NCBI RefSeq assembly: GCF_023555415.1 | Contig: NZ_JAKRYL010000019.1 | Location: 1 to 64,000 of the forward strand | DNA: 64,000 bases | Source of the DNA: Halalkalibacter alkaliphilus | Lineage (GTDB): Bacteria; Bacillota; Bacilli; Bacillales; Bacillaceae_D | Reading direction: 5' to 3' | In this document: positions 43,662 to 53,094 of the stretch, one piece after another | How the letters are laid out: each line of letters begins with the position of its first letter | How positions within the stretch are numbered: position 1 is the first letter of the stretch | Translations under genes and position numbers: made by a program | The notes under the pieces: generated by a model | Database searches by the model: none | What the model was told of the DNA's origin: nothing | Seen by the model: only the letters and a program-made list of their open reading frames with translations

Positions 43662-46475
43662 ATGACGGATGAGAAGAAACTAATTGTTAACTCAAAAAGA
43701 GGGAATTTATTAAACGAGCTTACAAAATCTATCGTTGAGTGTAAGAGCTTTTATTTTAGTGTGGCTTTTATTAACTTTAGTGGACTTCAATTATTGCTCG
43801 ATTCTTTTAAAGAAGCCGATCAAAAGGGCATAAAGGGGAAGGTCATTACTTCCACCTATTTAAACTTCACAGAATCAAAGGCGCTGAAGAAAATTACTGA
43901 ATTTAACAATATTGATTTGAAGGTTTTTGTTACAGATAAAGAAATTGGGTTTCATACAAAAGCTTATATTTTTGAATATGAAGATCATTATAAAGTGATT
44001 ATTGGATCTTCCAACATTACGCAGAGTGCTCTAAAAAGCAATATTGAATGGAATGTAGAAATCATCTCAAAAGAGGAAGCGACTTTTATTAAAGATGTTA
44101 TAAAAGAATACGAGCATTTATGGTCCATTAGTGTGGAAGCGAATGATGAGTTTATTCAAAACTATGAAGCGTTTTTAAGTAGGTTGATTAATCCCGAGAT
44201 GACGCAGCATCAACTCATCTATGAAAACTCGACTTATATTACTCCTAACCGCATGCAAAAGCGGGCGATGGAAAACTTAGAACGAATTCGATCTTTTGAT
44301 GAAAAGAAAGCTCTTGTGATCGCAGCTACGGGGACAGGGAAGACGTATATGTCTGCTTTTGATGTGAAAAATTACAATCCAAAACGAGTGTTGTTCATTG
44401 TCCATCGTGAAGAAATTTTGAAAAAGGCAAAGGAAACGTTTGAACATCTCATTTCAAATAGTGGGATTTCCTTTGGTTTGCTAACGGGGAATGAAAAAGA
44501 TGGGAATGCTGATTATGTGTTTGCTACCATTCAATCGATGTCTAGACGGTATGAAGATTTTCGTAGAGATGAATTTGATTATGTAATCATCGATGAGGCT
44601 CATCATGCAACAAGTCCAAGTTATCAATTAGTTTTGGATTATTTTGAACCAGCCTTTACATTAGGGATGACGGCTACGCCTGAGCGTAGTGATCACAATA
44701 ATGTGTTTGAGTTGTTTGATAACAATGTTGCGCTTGAAGTACGATTGCATGATGCACTTGAAGATGAACTCGTCATCCCATTTCACTATTTCGGGATTAC
44801 GGATATAGAAGACATTGACTTAAGTGACGTCGATATCGATGACATCGCTGAGATTACGAAACGGCTGAAAGTGAATGAACGAGTTGATTTCATTATTGAA
44901 CAAATGAACTTCTACGGACACGATGGGCAAAAACGTAAGTGTCTCGGATTTTGCGCGAGTGTCGATCATGCGACATACATGTCAGATGAGTTTAACAAAA
45001 GAGGATATAAAAGTGTATGTTTATCTGGTAATGATACCGTTGAAAGACGTCAAAGTTTTATGAAAAGGCTAGAAGATGATGCGGACGAGCTAGAATTTAT
45101 TTTTACGGTAGATATTTTTAATGAAGGGGTCGATATTCCTTCAGTGAATCAAGTGCTCATGTTAAGGCCAACGAATTCTCCGATTGTGTTCATTCAGCAA
45201 TTAGGACGGGGACTACGAAAGCATAATAGCAAAACGTTCCTCACTGTTCTTGATTTCATCGGCAATCATAGCAAAACATTTTTAATTGCAATTGCATTGA
45301 ATGGGAGTCGTTATTATGACAAAGAGAGTTTAAAGGTTGCGATTGCTACTGGATTTGCGAATATTCCAGGAGCTACTCATATTCAAATGGATAAAATTTC
45401 ACAAGAGAGAATTCTGGAACAAATTGACCAGGAAAACTTTAACTCCATGAAATATTTAAAGGAAGAGTATTTTGAATTCAAGAAATTGAACCAAGGGTAC
45501 ACGCCTTATTTCTTAGTTGATTATTTGAAGTTCGATGGGGCTCCAGATCCCGTTAAATTCATTGATCGTGAGAAAACGCACCTTCAATTTGTTGCAAAAG
45601 TGGAGAAAGACAAGGAGTTAAAAGGGTTACTGGAAGATGATTTATTCGAAGGCGCGTTAAAAGAGTTATCGGGTAAGTTGCCGATTAAACGGGTGTATGA
45701 GTTTGTAATTGCTAAGTATCTTCTAACGCACGAACGTATCAATATAAAAGAAGCCAAGCATGAGATATTAAAGCATGTGAAAGAAGTAGATGAAGATAGC
45801 ATTTTACATGCATTCGAATGTTGGAACCAAAATTACTACGACAGTGTGCAGAAAAAAGGGAAGCTGAAATTATTTGAATTACATGATGAGGTGCTTTATA
45901 AGACAGATGCGTTTCAAACTGTGTTGAACAAACCGGAGTACCATAAATATATTGAAGATACGATTACATATGGAATGTTTCGTTATGAAAAAGAGTTCAA
46001 AAATGATTATTATGGGGTACCTCATTTTAAGGTATTTGAACAGTACCAAATGATTGATGCGGCATTGCTTTCCAATTATCGCAAAATCCATACAGCGTTT
46101 CGAGGTTCTGGTCTGCTTGCAAATGGAAATGAGTATTTCTTATTTATTGACTTACAAAAGGAAGAAGATATTAAAGAAAGCATTAATTACAAAGATAAAT
46201 TTATCGATCAAAACTTCTTTCAGTGGCAAACTCCAAATAGTACAAAGCAAGATTCAGATAGAGGAAGAAACATTATACTTAATCAAGAACGTGGAATAAA
46301 CCTTCATTTATTTGTTCGTAAATATAGAGAGATTGATGGGAAAGTGGAGCCCTATATATACATAGGCAAAGGAAATACAGTTGAATACAAAGGGGACAAA
46401 CCGATTACCGTTAAGTTTGAATTAGAAACAGAAGTACCTGCAAACGTTTATACAGAATTTGTGAAAAAAGTATAG
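43662..46475 (+). CDS. PLD-nuclease/DEAH-helicase fusion with DUF3427-type C-terminus (copy 1)
   Basis: 937 aa, ATG with AGTAGGAG upstream. Residues 1-160 are a phospholipase-D-like nuclease with one HKD motif: FHTKAYIFEYEDHYKVIIGS, then SNIT. An SF2 helicase follows: ATGTGKT (about 222), VIIDEAHHATSPSYQLVLDY (about 308), GMTATPERSD, and QQLGRGLRKH (about 512). Past 550 the DUF3427 pattern appears (NIPGATHIQMDKIS, SMKYLKEEYFEFKKLNQG). Such proteins are thought to act on nucleic acid in defence or repair. A second protein of the same plan lies at 47993, with nucleotide hydrolases between. Confidence 0.88.
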   Translation: MTDEKKLIVNSKRGNLLNELTKSIVECKSFYFSVAFINFSGLQLLLDSFKEADQKGIKGKVITSTYLNFTESKALKKITEFNNIDLKVFVTDKEIGFHTKAYIFEYEDHYKVIIGSSNITQSALKSNIEWNVEIISKEEATFIKDVIKEYEHLWSISVEANDEFIQNYEAFLSRLINPEMTQHQLIYENSTYITPNRMQKRAMENLERIRSFDEKKALVIAATGTGKTYMSAFDVKNYNPKRVLFIVHREEILKKAKETFEHLISNSGISFGLLTGNEKDGNADYVFATIQSMSRRYEDFRRDEFDYVIIDEAHHATSPSYQLVLDYFEPAFTLGMTATPERSDHNNVFELFDNNVALEVRLHDALEDELVIPFHYFGITDIEDIDLSDVDIDDIAEITKRLKVNERVDFIIEQMNFYGHDGQKRKCLGFCASVDHATYMSDEFNKRGYKSVCLSGNDTVERRQSFMKRLEDDADELEFIFTVDIFNEGVDIPSVNQVLMLRPTNSPIVFIQQLGRGLRKHNSKTFLTVLDFIGNHSKTFLIAIALNGSRYYDKESLKVAIATGFANIPGATHIQMDKISQERILEQIDQENFNSMKYLKEEYFEFKKLNQGYTPYFLVDYLKFDGAPDPVKFIDREKTHLQFVAKVEKDKELKGLLEDDLFEGALKELSGKLPIKRVYEFVIAKYLLTHERINIKEAKHEILKHVKEVDEDSILHAFECWNQNYYDSVQKKGKLKLFELHDEVLYKTDAFQTVLNKPEYHKYIEDTITYGMFRYEKEFKNDYYGVPHFKVFEQYQMIDAALLSNYRKIHTAFRGSGLLANGNEYFLFIDLQKEEDIKESINYKDKFIDQNFFQWQTPNSTKQDSDRGRNIILNQERGINLHLFVRKYREIDGKVEPYIYIGKGNTVEYKGDKPITVKFELETEVPANVYTEFVKKV

Positions 46476-46484
46476 AAACAAAGG

Positions 46485-46513
46485 TGGACCCCAAGTTACA
46501 TGCTTGGGGTCCA
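46485..46513. terminator. Bidirectional terminator between convergent genes
   Basis: TGGACCCCAAG / CTTGGGGTCCA, a perfect 11-bp stem between the helicase stop and the Nudix stop on the other strand. Confidence 0.8.
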
Positions 46514-46517
46514 ACGT

Positions 46518-46916
46518 TTACTTTATTTCGTTTACCAGTTGTTCGACAGCTGGGATATCAGCCGGAGCCCATACAAGAGATTCGAGATTGTCTCTTTTCA
46601 ACCAGATTAACGTTGAATGTTCGTTCGCAATAGGTGTTCCTTTTACAATTTTTGATTTAATTGCAATTAAATTTATGATGAACTTCTCATATTCATGAGT
46701 GATGTCATTAAATAACTCAGATGTATCAATTTGACATTGTAGTTCTTCTTGGATTTCTCTTTTCAGAGCAGTAAAAATGTCTTCGTCTTTCTCGACCTTT
46801 CCACCAGGGAACTCCCACATATTCGGAATGGCCATCTCTGGAGATCTAAGTGCACATAAGATTTCATTTTGTTCGTTTTCTATAATTGCTGCAACAACTT
46901 TTACTGTTTTTTTCAA
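46518..46916 (-). CDS. MutT-like Nudix hydrolase
   Basis: 132 aa on the minus strand. VVAAIIENEQNEILCALRS and MWEFPGGKVE lead into a full Nudix box (residues about 38-60: G-x5-E-x7-REIQEEL), with NLIAIKSKI and LIWLKRDNLESLVWAPAD following as in MutT. Such enzymes hydrolyse oxidised or modified nucleoside triphosphates, usually 8-oxo-(d)GTP. It is convergent with the first PLD-helicase and divergent from the HIT gene cluster. Confidence 0.88.
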   Translation of the reverse strand: MKKTVKVVAAIIENEQNEILCALRSPEMAIPNMWEFPGGKVEKDEDIFTALKREIQEELQCQIDTSELFNDITHEYEKFIINLIAIKSKIVKGTPIANEHSTLIWLKRDNLESLVWAPADIPAVEQLVNEIK

Positions 46917-47092
46917 GGTGATGCTCCTCCTATTGGGTATTGATGTGTCATTATCATAACATTTTCAGCTAGAATCGTGTCTAATCTTATGGTTGAAAAT
47001 TTTAGTTTGGGAAAAAATGAACGAAATCTCAGACAAAATGTATCTATAGATTGTATAATTTTGTTATCTGAATTTTTTATGGAGGGGTTACA

Positions 47093-47233
47093 TTGGTTTG
47101 GGCAAATATTGATAAGCCTACAAAGCGTATTACATTGCATCCTAACAATGATTTAATGAACCCGAATGCAAAATACAAAGGAATGAATGAGGTCAAGAGA
47201 GATTCTAGTTATTCACTTTTGGATAAGGTTTAA
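47093..47233 (+). CDS. 46-aa small protein ahead of HIT/MazG genes
   Basis: A TTG at 47093 follows ATGGAGGGG (47079-47087) at the right distance. It reads (M)VWANIDKPTKRITLHPN and ends YKGMNEVKRDSSYSLLDKV. The two halves resemble a small conserved bacterial protein I cannot name, possibly shortened. It lies 42 bases before the HIT gene and probably shares its transcript. Confidence 0.45.
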   Translation: MVWANIDKPTKRITLHPNNDLMNPNAKYKGMNEVKRDSSYSLLDKV

Positions 47234-47274
47234 ATCTGAGTAGTTTAATAAAGGGTAATAAGTAGGAGGAAATT

Positions 47275-47646
47275 ATGAAAGAAAAAGCTTGTCCATTTTG
47301 TACAATTGGAAGCTATTTAGTAGAAAATCAACTCGCCTACGCCATCTACGACCAATATCCCGTTTCAAAAGGACATGCTCTCATCATCCCTAAACGACAT
47401 GTAGCAGATTATTTCGATACGACTGAAGAGGAGAAAGAAGCACTCCACTCTCTTGTTCAACAAGTTCGAGAACTTCAAAAAGATCAATTCTCTCCAGACG
47501 GATTTAATGTAGGAATGAATTGTGGAGAGGCTGCAGGGCAAACGATTTTTCATGCTCATATCCATGTTATCCCTCGTTATAAAGGAGATATGGCAAATCC
47601 ACGAGGTGGTGTTCGAGGTGTCATTCCATCAAAGCAGTCTTACTAA
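47275..47646 (+). CDS. HIT-family nucleotide hydrolase/transferase
   Basis: 123 aa, ATG with AGTAGGAGG upstream. CPFCTIG at the start, GHALIIPKRHVADYFD, FNVGMNCGEAAGQTIFHAHI then HVIPRY: the HxHxH catalytic triad of HIT proteins (nucleotidyl-phosphate hydrolases such as Ap4A or AMP-NH2 hydrolases). The tail PRGGVRGVIPSKQSY is typical of the bacterial group often found beside helicases. It is 18 bases upstream of the MazG-like gene. Confidence 0.9.
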   Translation: MKEKACPFCTIGSYLVENQLAYAIYDQYPVSKGHALIIPKRHVADYFDTTEEEKEALHSLVQQVRELQKDQFSPDGFNVGMNCGEAAGQTIFHAHIHVIPRYKGDMANPRGGVRGVIPSKQSY

Positions 47647-47664
47647 ATAGAAAGGATCGTGGTT

Positions 47665-47991
47665 ATGCCTACATATAACAAACTTGTTCGAGATCGAATT
47701 CCTGAGGTCATTGAAAAGAGTGGGAAAAAGTTTCGGACAGAAATATTAGATGCTAATACATATGAGAAAGAGTTACGAGTGAAGTTGAAAGAGGAAATGG
47801 ACGAGCTCTTACAAGCGGAGTCAATTGAGGCGAGAGTAGAAGAGATGGCTGATTTGTTAGAAGTACTTTATTCGCTTAGTCGTCATGATGGAGTTGAACC
47901 AGAAGAAATTGAACGTGTGAGACAGAGGAAGTATGATGAGCGAGGTGGCTTTCAGGAAAAAATTTTATTAATTGATGTAGAGGATGACTAG
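47665..47991 (+). CDS. MazG-like nucleotide pyrophosphohydrolase
   Basis: The ATG at 47665 is chosen: AAAGGA is eight bases upstream, while a GTG at 47659 is too close. 108 aa. YNKLVRDRIPEVIEKSGKKF at the start, then LKEEMDELLQ and RVEEMADLLEVLYSLS provide the EExxE...ExxD metal ligands of the all-alpha NTP pyrophosphatases. It is often annotated as a phosphoribosyl-ATP pyrophosphohydrolase-like protein. It overlaps or abuts the second PLD-helicase, indicating tight coupling. Confidence 0.87.
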   Translation: MPTYNKLVRDRIPEVIEKSGKKFRTEILDANTYEKELRVKLKEEMDELLQAESIEARVEEMADLLEVLYSLSRHDGVEPEEIERVRQRKYDERGGFQEKILLIDVEDD

Positions 47992-47992
47992 G

Positions 47993-50404
47993 ATGCGTCT
48001 TGTTACAGAGTTATTAATTGAAGAGATTGTTGAGGCGATTGAACAGTCCTCTTCAGTTTACATTTTAACGGCTTTTTTAATGAAGTCTGGTGTCGATTTA
48101 CTAAAAAAGCCTGTAAAAGAGGCTCTAAATCGTGGGGTAGAGGTAAAGGTATTAACGGGTGATTATATGTATGTCACTCAGCCAGAAGCGCTTCAAGCCC
48201 TATATGAATTGGATGATCGGATTGAAATTCGGTTGTGGAAAAGTAATGGACGTTCCTTTCATCCGAAAGCGTATTTGTTTCAATTTGAAGAAGATCAAGG
48301 TCATGTCATTATTGGATCGTCAAATTTATCTAGGTCTGCTTTGACCAGAGGGGTGGAATGGAATGTTTCCATACCAGCTGGTGAAAGTGAAGAGTTACAT
48401 AAAGAAGCACTTGATTCCTATTTGAAACTTTTTCTAAGTGAAAATACAGTGCCTGTAAATGAGCCAACCATCCGAATGTATGAAGAGAACTATAACGAAG
48501 TGAACGCTAAAACAGGACAATTTAGCGCCTTTGATGCTGAGGATGAAGCCGAGTTGATGTTTGGGGATGAAAAGGACTACGAACATGTAGTTGCTGAACC
48601 TAAAGAACCTTATGAGGTGCTATCGCCACGTCAAGCACAGGCCAAGGCTTTAGAGGAACTGGAACGAACAGTCGAGGATGGCTACAACAAGGCACTGGTT
48701 GTTATGGCGACGGGGCTTGGGAAAACATACTTGGCTGCTTTTTTTGCTAGACGCTTCAAGCGTGTACTCTTTATTGCTCATCGGGAAGAAATTTTGTATC
48801 AAGCAAAGCGAACGTTTGAACATGTGATGCCTGATAGGACACATGGAATTTTTAATGGAAAACAGAAGGATGGAGAGGCTGATTTTGTCTTTGCTTCGAT
48901 TTTTTCAGTGGCAAACCGGAAGCAAGTAGAAGAATTTGGACAGGATGCGTTTGATTTAATTGTCATTGATGAATTTCATCATGCAGCGGCTCGCTCGTAT
49001 CAGCATGTACTCGATTATTTTTCTTATTCGTTTTTGTTGGGTTTAACAGCAACACCTGATCGAATGGATGGGAAAGATGTGTATGCCATTTGTGATGGGA
49101 ATGTTGCTTATCGGATTGACTTTATTCAAGCAATTGAACAGGGTTGGCTTAGTTCGTTTCGTTATTACGGCATTTATGATGAAATTGATTATTCGCAAGT
49201 TACGTGGCTTGGGAAGCGCTATGATGAGGAAGAGTTGCTAGGCTTACAGTTAAGGAAGGATGTTTTTGATAACATCTACCAAGCTTGGGTGAAGCATAAG
49301 CAAACGAGGACGCTGGTGTTTTGTTCTTCTATTAAACAGGCTGATTTTTTAGCAAAATCTTTTACAGATAAAGGAGTAGCTTGTTTAAGTCTAACGTCAA
49401 AAACGTCAGCTAGGGATAGAAAAGAAGCTGTTCAGAAGCTTGAATCAGGCGAACTGGAAGTAATTCTAACTGTTGATTTGTTTAATGAAGGAGTGGATAT
49501 TCCGCTAGTAGACACTCTACTGTTTGCTAGGCCAACGGAATCCCTTAGTATTTTCACACAACAAGTAGGGAGAGGATTAAGGCTTGCTCCGACAAAAAAA
49601 TCATGTGTCATTATAGATTTAATTGGAAACTATCGGAATGCAGATGTGAAGTTGAGTGTGTTTCGGAATCAGGACAGTGAAGGAAAAAGGGAGGCTGGTG
49701 TAGCTATTCCGGCGGTTCCTGATGTTTGTTCGATTGATTTAGAAACTAAGGTCATTGACCTATTAAATGAGTTACAGCGAAAAAGAAAACCGCGACGTGA
49801 GCAAATGATTCACTCTTACTATGAGGTTCGTGCTGAGTTAGGAAGAGATCCTTCTTATTTAGAATTACATCTCCATGGAGAATTTGATGGAACCCAATAT
49901 AAAGCTGAATTTGGTTCGTACTTTGCCTTTTTGAAGGAAGCTGGAGTATACACTGATGAAGAGGAACAGGTATATAGTAGTTATCGTCAGTGGTTTCTAG
50001 AAGTGGAACGTACCACAATGACCAAAAGTTATAAAATGGTGGTCCTTTCATATATGTTATCGCGGGGAGTGGAGCAATGGTTCAAACCTGTAACACCTGT
50101 AGAGGTGGCATCTTATTTTCATCAATATTATATGTCGGAAACGTATCGAAAGAAAATTGATTTTTCAGCTAAGAATACAAAAGCGATGTGGGAGTATGAT
50201 GAAGGAAAAGTGGCTAGGCTCGTTGCTCAAATGCCAATGACAAAGTGGGCGAATAGTTCAAAGGGATTGGTAACTTTTGATGGGGAGACTTTTGAATTAA
50301 CTTTTGAGGTTGATGGATCTTCTAGTGGGAAGGTGAATGAGTGGACGAGAGAAGTTTGTGAGTATCGGTTGCATCGGTATTTTGAGAGGAAGGCTGGTAG
50401 GTAG
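47993..50404 (+). CDS. PLD-nuclease/DEAD-type helicase fusion (copy 2)
   Basis: ATG at 47993 is nine bases from AGAGG; an ATG at 47984 touches it. 803 aa. The N-terminal PLD domain has SFHPKAYLFQFEEDQGHVII (about 89) then GSSNLSRSAL. The helicase has ATGLGKTYLAAFFARRF (about 239), LIVIDEFHHAAARSYQHVLD (about 324, DEFH instead of DEAH), LTATPDRMDG (about 352) and QQVGRGLR (about 522). The architecture parallels the protein at 43662, but sequence and C-terminus differ. It is the last gene of the small ORF-HIT-MazG operon. Confidence 0.88.
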   Translation: MRLVTELLIEEIVEAIEQSSSVYILTAFLMKSGVDLLKKPVKEALNRGVEVKVLTGDYMYVTQPEALQALYELDDRIEIRLWKSNGRSFHPKAYLFQFEEDQGHVIIGSSNLSRSALTRGVEWNVSIPAGESEELHKEALDSYLKLFLSENTVPVNEPTIRMYEENYNEVNAKTGQFSAFDAEDEAELMFGDEKDYEHVVAEPKEPYEVLSPRQAQAKALEELERTVEDGYNKALVVMATGLGKTYLAAFFARRFKRVLFIAHREEILYQAKRTFEHVMPDRTHGIFNGKQKDGEADFVFASIFSVANRKQVEEFGQDAFDLIVIDEFHHAAARSYQHVLDYFSYSFLLGLTATPDRMDGKDVYAICDGNVAYRIDFIQAIEQGWLSSFRYYGIYDEIDYSQVTWLGKRYDEEELLGLQLRKDVFDNIYQAWVKHKQTRTLVFCSSIKQADFLAKSFTDKGVACLSLTSKTSARDRKEAVQKLESGELEVILTVDLFNEGVDIPLVDTLLFARPTESLSIFTQQVGRGLRLAPTKKSCVIIDLIGNYRNADVKLSVFRNQDSEGKREAGVAIPAVPDVCSIDLETKVIDLLNELQRKRKPRREQMIHSYYEVRAELGRDPSYLELHLHGEFDGTQYKAEFGSYFAFLKEAGVYTDEEEQVYSSYRQWFLEVERTTMTKSYKMVVLSYMLSRGVEQWFKPVTPVEVASYFHQYYMSETYRKKIDFSAKNTKAMWEYDEGKVARLVAQMPMTKWANSSKGLVTFDGETFELTFEVDGSSSGKVNEWTREVCEYRLHRYFERKAGR

Positions 50405-50480
50405 TGAGGTTAGTCTGCTGGAGTTTAGGTGCCACTGTCACCAGCTAGCAAATCGAAATATGATGCCAAAAAAGAAGGGA

Positions 50481-50591
50481 GCATACAAAAAGGATTTGCC
50501 CTAGACAAATCCTTCATTGCTCTTGATTGCTTAATGTTGTTTATTCGGTAATTTCTTTTCTGGATGCCCTTTTCCTTGACGTTGTCTATTT
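50481..50591. repeat. 110-bp direct repeat, copy 1 (3' end of DUF4023 gene and terminator)
   Basis: Ungapped match to 56522-56632 with about seven differences by eye. It covers the terminator and the last 20 codons of the DUF4023 gene. Confidence 0.85.
50489..50513 (-). terminator. Terminator of the DUF4023 gene
   Basis: AAGGATTTG / CAAATCCTT around CCCTAGA; on the minus strand it is followed by TTTTTG. Confidence 0.75.
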
Positions 50592-50653
50592 TGTTCATCC
50601 TTTTGTTGCTTGTCGTGTAGTTTGTCTATAAATTGTTTTGTATCATCCATCAT
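50531..50653 (-). CDS. DUF4023 small protein
   Basis: The ATG at 50653 (minus strand) has AAGGAAGGA six bases upstream; a longer frame from 50752 ignores that site. The 40-aa product, MMDDTKQFIDKLHDKQQKDE followed by NRQRQGKGHPEKKLPNKQH, has the DUF4023 pattern (MD.T..F..KLH..Q.KD......GK.HP..KLPNK.H). It is widespread in spore-forming Bacillales; function unknown. Its 3' half is duplicated 6 kb away. Confidence 0.85.
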   Translation of the reverse strand: MMDDTKQFIDKLHDKQQKDEQNRQRQGKGHPEKKLPNKQH

Positions 50654-50883
50654 GCATCGTCCTTCCTTATCGTTATTTTCTTTATTAGGGTTCCAAATTG
50701 ATGGGGAAACATGTATTGATCTGAGAATGTCCTTAAGCTTACGGGAGAGCAATTCTTCAAGAAGGTATTGCTCTTTTTCTGATTGAAATGATGGTCAGGA
50801 TAGTGTAACTGCGGTTTCTGATATCTAAAGTTATATAGGGAACAATTATTCATAATACCACTTGAAGAAGAAGGGAATTATGG

Positions 50884-51753
50884 ATGAGAAAAATAATGTT
50901 TTTAACCCTAATGACATTTGTACTATTGAGCATAACTGCAATGGTCGCTAATGCTGAAGTAGAACATGATAAAGATATAACTAATGTTATCAATGAGTAT
51001 ATACCTTCAAACTCTTCACTGATAAGTCCTGAACACCCTGTTTCTACTAAACCATTTCAGCTATATGATTTTAATCATGACGGAAACGATGAAGTAATTA
51101 TTAACTATAAACGTAAAGCGAAGGAACAACCTTCTCCATCACAGTACGGAGCGATAATATTAAAAAAAGAAAATAATGAATGGAAGAAAGTTTGGGAAAC
51201 AAAATCTCAAGGAGTTGGATTAGACTATTCGGGATTGGCTGATATTACTGGTGATGGTACTAAAGAGTACCTATTCGGTGTAACAATTGGCGCAGCTGCA
51301 GGAAATAAGCTTGAGATTTTTAAATGGGAAAATAATTCATTGAAAATGATAACAGAGGTTTTTTATCACATGATGGAACTATTAAGTAATAAAGATGTTG
51401 GAATGATAGTTTGGCAAAGGTATATTGCCGATACCTATTTTGTAGATGTTCTTAAATGGAATGGTCTAGAATTAGTTCTTGATGAAGGGTTATATTCAAA
51501 ATACTATCCTGTTATTGAAAAATTTCACAAAGATAAAATATCAAAAATGGATGCTTGGTTCTATTGGTATACACTTGCAGACGCCCAGATAAAAGCAAAT
51601 TTATTTGATAAAGCTGTGAAATCTATTCAAAAAGGTACTTCATTAGCCGAGCAATCATCTTTAGCTGATGTGGTTGAAAAATTTAATCAATTAAATGTTA
51701 AACTGGAAAACAAGAAAAAATCTAATGAAACTGAAGGAGCGTTAGATGAATAA
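50884..51753 (+). CDS. Secreted protein with VCBS/FG-GAP-like repeats
   Basis: 289 aa, ATG behind AGAAGGGAA. A signal peptide is clear (MRKIMFLTLMTFVLLSITAM, cleavage near VANA-EVE). Two Asp-rich blade motifs follow: YDFNHDGNDEVIINY (about 58) and LADITGDGTKEYLFGV (about 117), as in calcium-binding FG-GAP/VCBS beta-propeller proteins, then a helical C-terminus (ADAQIKANLFDKAVKSIQKG). It is probably extracellular or wall-associated; role unknown. It is the first gene in the 50.5-56.5 kb repeat-bounded segment. Confidence 0.75.
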   Translation: MRKIMFLTLMTFVLLSITAMVANAEVEHDKDITNVINEYIPSNSSLISPEHPVSTKPFQLYDFNHDGNDEVIINYKRKAKEQPSPSQYGAIILKKENNEWKKVWETKSQGVGLDYSGLADITGDGTKEYLFGVTIGAAAGNKLEIFKWENNSLKMITEVFYHMMELLSNKDVGMIVWQRYIADTYFVDVLKWNGLELVLDEGLYSKYYPVIEKFHKDKISKMDAWFYWYTLADAQIKANLFDKAVKSIQKGTSLAEQSSLADVVEKFNQLNVKLENKKKSNETEGALDE

Positions 51754-51844
51754 GGTCAGCGCACTACTTGTTGAATTAACGAGGTAATTAACTGGTTAAG
51801 AATACCAAACATCGCACATACCTTTTATTGAGGAGGTATGTCCA

Positions 51845-52312
51845 TTGAAGCTGTTAGTTGTTGATTTGAAATCAAAATGGTGGATTATTGTTTTTTCTTT
51901 GTTCTATATTTCTTTGGTGTTATTCGTTAGCTTTGGAGGAGGCAGTTCGTTTTATCCAGGAAGACTTGATGGAAGTTATACTGGAGTGTCACATAATTTT
52001 GTCCCTTTTTCCACCATTGGTACTTACCTATTTAATATTCATGCCTATAATTTTGATTTTTGGTTTTATAATACTTTCGGTGTAGTGTTACTATTTATTC
52101 CAATAGGAGTATTAATTCCTCTACTATTACCTAAATTAAAGAACGCTTGGACAATAGTATTAATATTGATGTTTAGCCTTACTATTGAATCAGTGCAATA
52201 CGTTACACAATTAGGTGTGTTTGATGTAGATGATATTATGTTAAATTCATTAGGTGGATTTATTGGTATTTGGGTTTCTAGTTATTTAAAAAGAAAAAGG
52301 TATTTGAACTAA
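51845..52312 (+). CDS. VanZ-like membrane protein
   Basis: TTG start with GAGGAGGT seven bases upstream; 155 aa. Features of the VanZ family are FVPFSTIGTYLF, NTFGVVLLFIPIGVLIPLL, LTIESVQYVTQLGVFDVDDI and MLNSLGGFIGIW, the last two being the family hallmark. Four hydrophobic segments. VanZ relatives affect cell-envelope properties such as teicoplanin tolerance, but most are of unknown function. Confidence 0.88.
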   Translation: MKLLVVDLKSKWWIIVFSLFYISLVLFVSFGGGSSFYPGRLDGSYTGVSHNFVPFSTIGTYLFNIHAYNFDFWFYNTFGVVLLFIPIGVLIPLLLPKLKNAWTIVLILMFSLTIESVQYVTQLGVFDVDDIMLNSLGGFIGIWVSSYLKRKRYLN

Positions 52313-52539
52313 AGGAGGCGTTAATCCAAAAGAGGGTTAGCGCTAGTTGTCGTCGGCAACTCCTTATGTTTATTGTGTTTATGAAACAGGTTAGTTGTAG
52401 AAACTTCACATTTATTTGAAACAAATTTGTCCTTTTAATCGTAAGTGATATAAATAAGTTCACTAATTTAATAGGCAACACCATTTTTGAGGTTAAAGGT
52501 GAAATGAAGCAGATTTCTTCATCTATAAGGAGGGGTAAC

Positions 52540-53094
52540 TTGAAGAAGGTAAAGGGATTTTTAATATTATCAGTTATTGGAATCGGAATTGTGTTATTGG
52601 TATGGAATGCAAGTACCCAGACATTTCTAGTAGAGAAAGAAATAAGGGAAATAGAAGAGTTAAGTAAGTTTGATGACCGAAATATTTTACTACCAACATA
52701 CGCTCCTTTTAAAATCCATGAAGTTGATTATGAGGAACTTTACAGTGGAGGACGTGCTATTAAGGATAATGAAATTGTGTATGTTGATGAAGAGAATCTA
52801 GACTATTTAACCCCGAAAATTCACTATCACTCTTATGATAAACCTAATAGAGAAATGGAAGTCTTTATTGTCAAAAGTCTGGATAATATTATATATGATG
52901 AGATTGTTGAGTTCGGTGATGGTCTTAAGGGGTTTTATCGTGTTCATCAAACAAGACAATTTTTCGTTTGGGAACAGGATAGTGTCTTTATAGATATGGT
53001 GGTTACAACCGAAGATGAAGCACAACTATTATCAGTTGAGGAAATTGTTAAAATAGCTGAATCGTTTAAGAAGTTGGACACGGGAACAACTTAA
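52540..53094 (+). CDS. Membrane-anchored protein with DUF4367-like domain
   Basis: TTG at 52540 is preferred: AAGGAGGGG ends five bases before it. 184 aa. One N-terminal membrane segment (GFLILSVIGIGIVLLVW) and then an extracytoplasmic domain: ILLPTYAPFKIHEVDYEELY, MEVFIVKSLDN, FFVWEQDSVFIDMVVTTEDE and VEEIVKIAESFKKL. The order (P-x-PF...; W...G......; L..EE.VKIA.S) resembles DUF4367/MucB-like domains. Function unknown. Confidence 0.65.
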   Translation: MKKVKGFLILSVIGIGIVLLVWNASTQTFLVEKEIREIEELSKFDDRNILLPTYAPFKIHEVDYEELYSGGRAIKDNEIVYVDEENLDYLTPKIHYHSYDKPNREMEVFIVKSLDNIIYDEIVEFGDGLKGFYRVHQTRQFFVWEQDSVFIDMVVTTEDEAQLLSVEEIVKIAESFKKLDTGTT

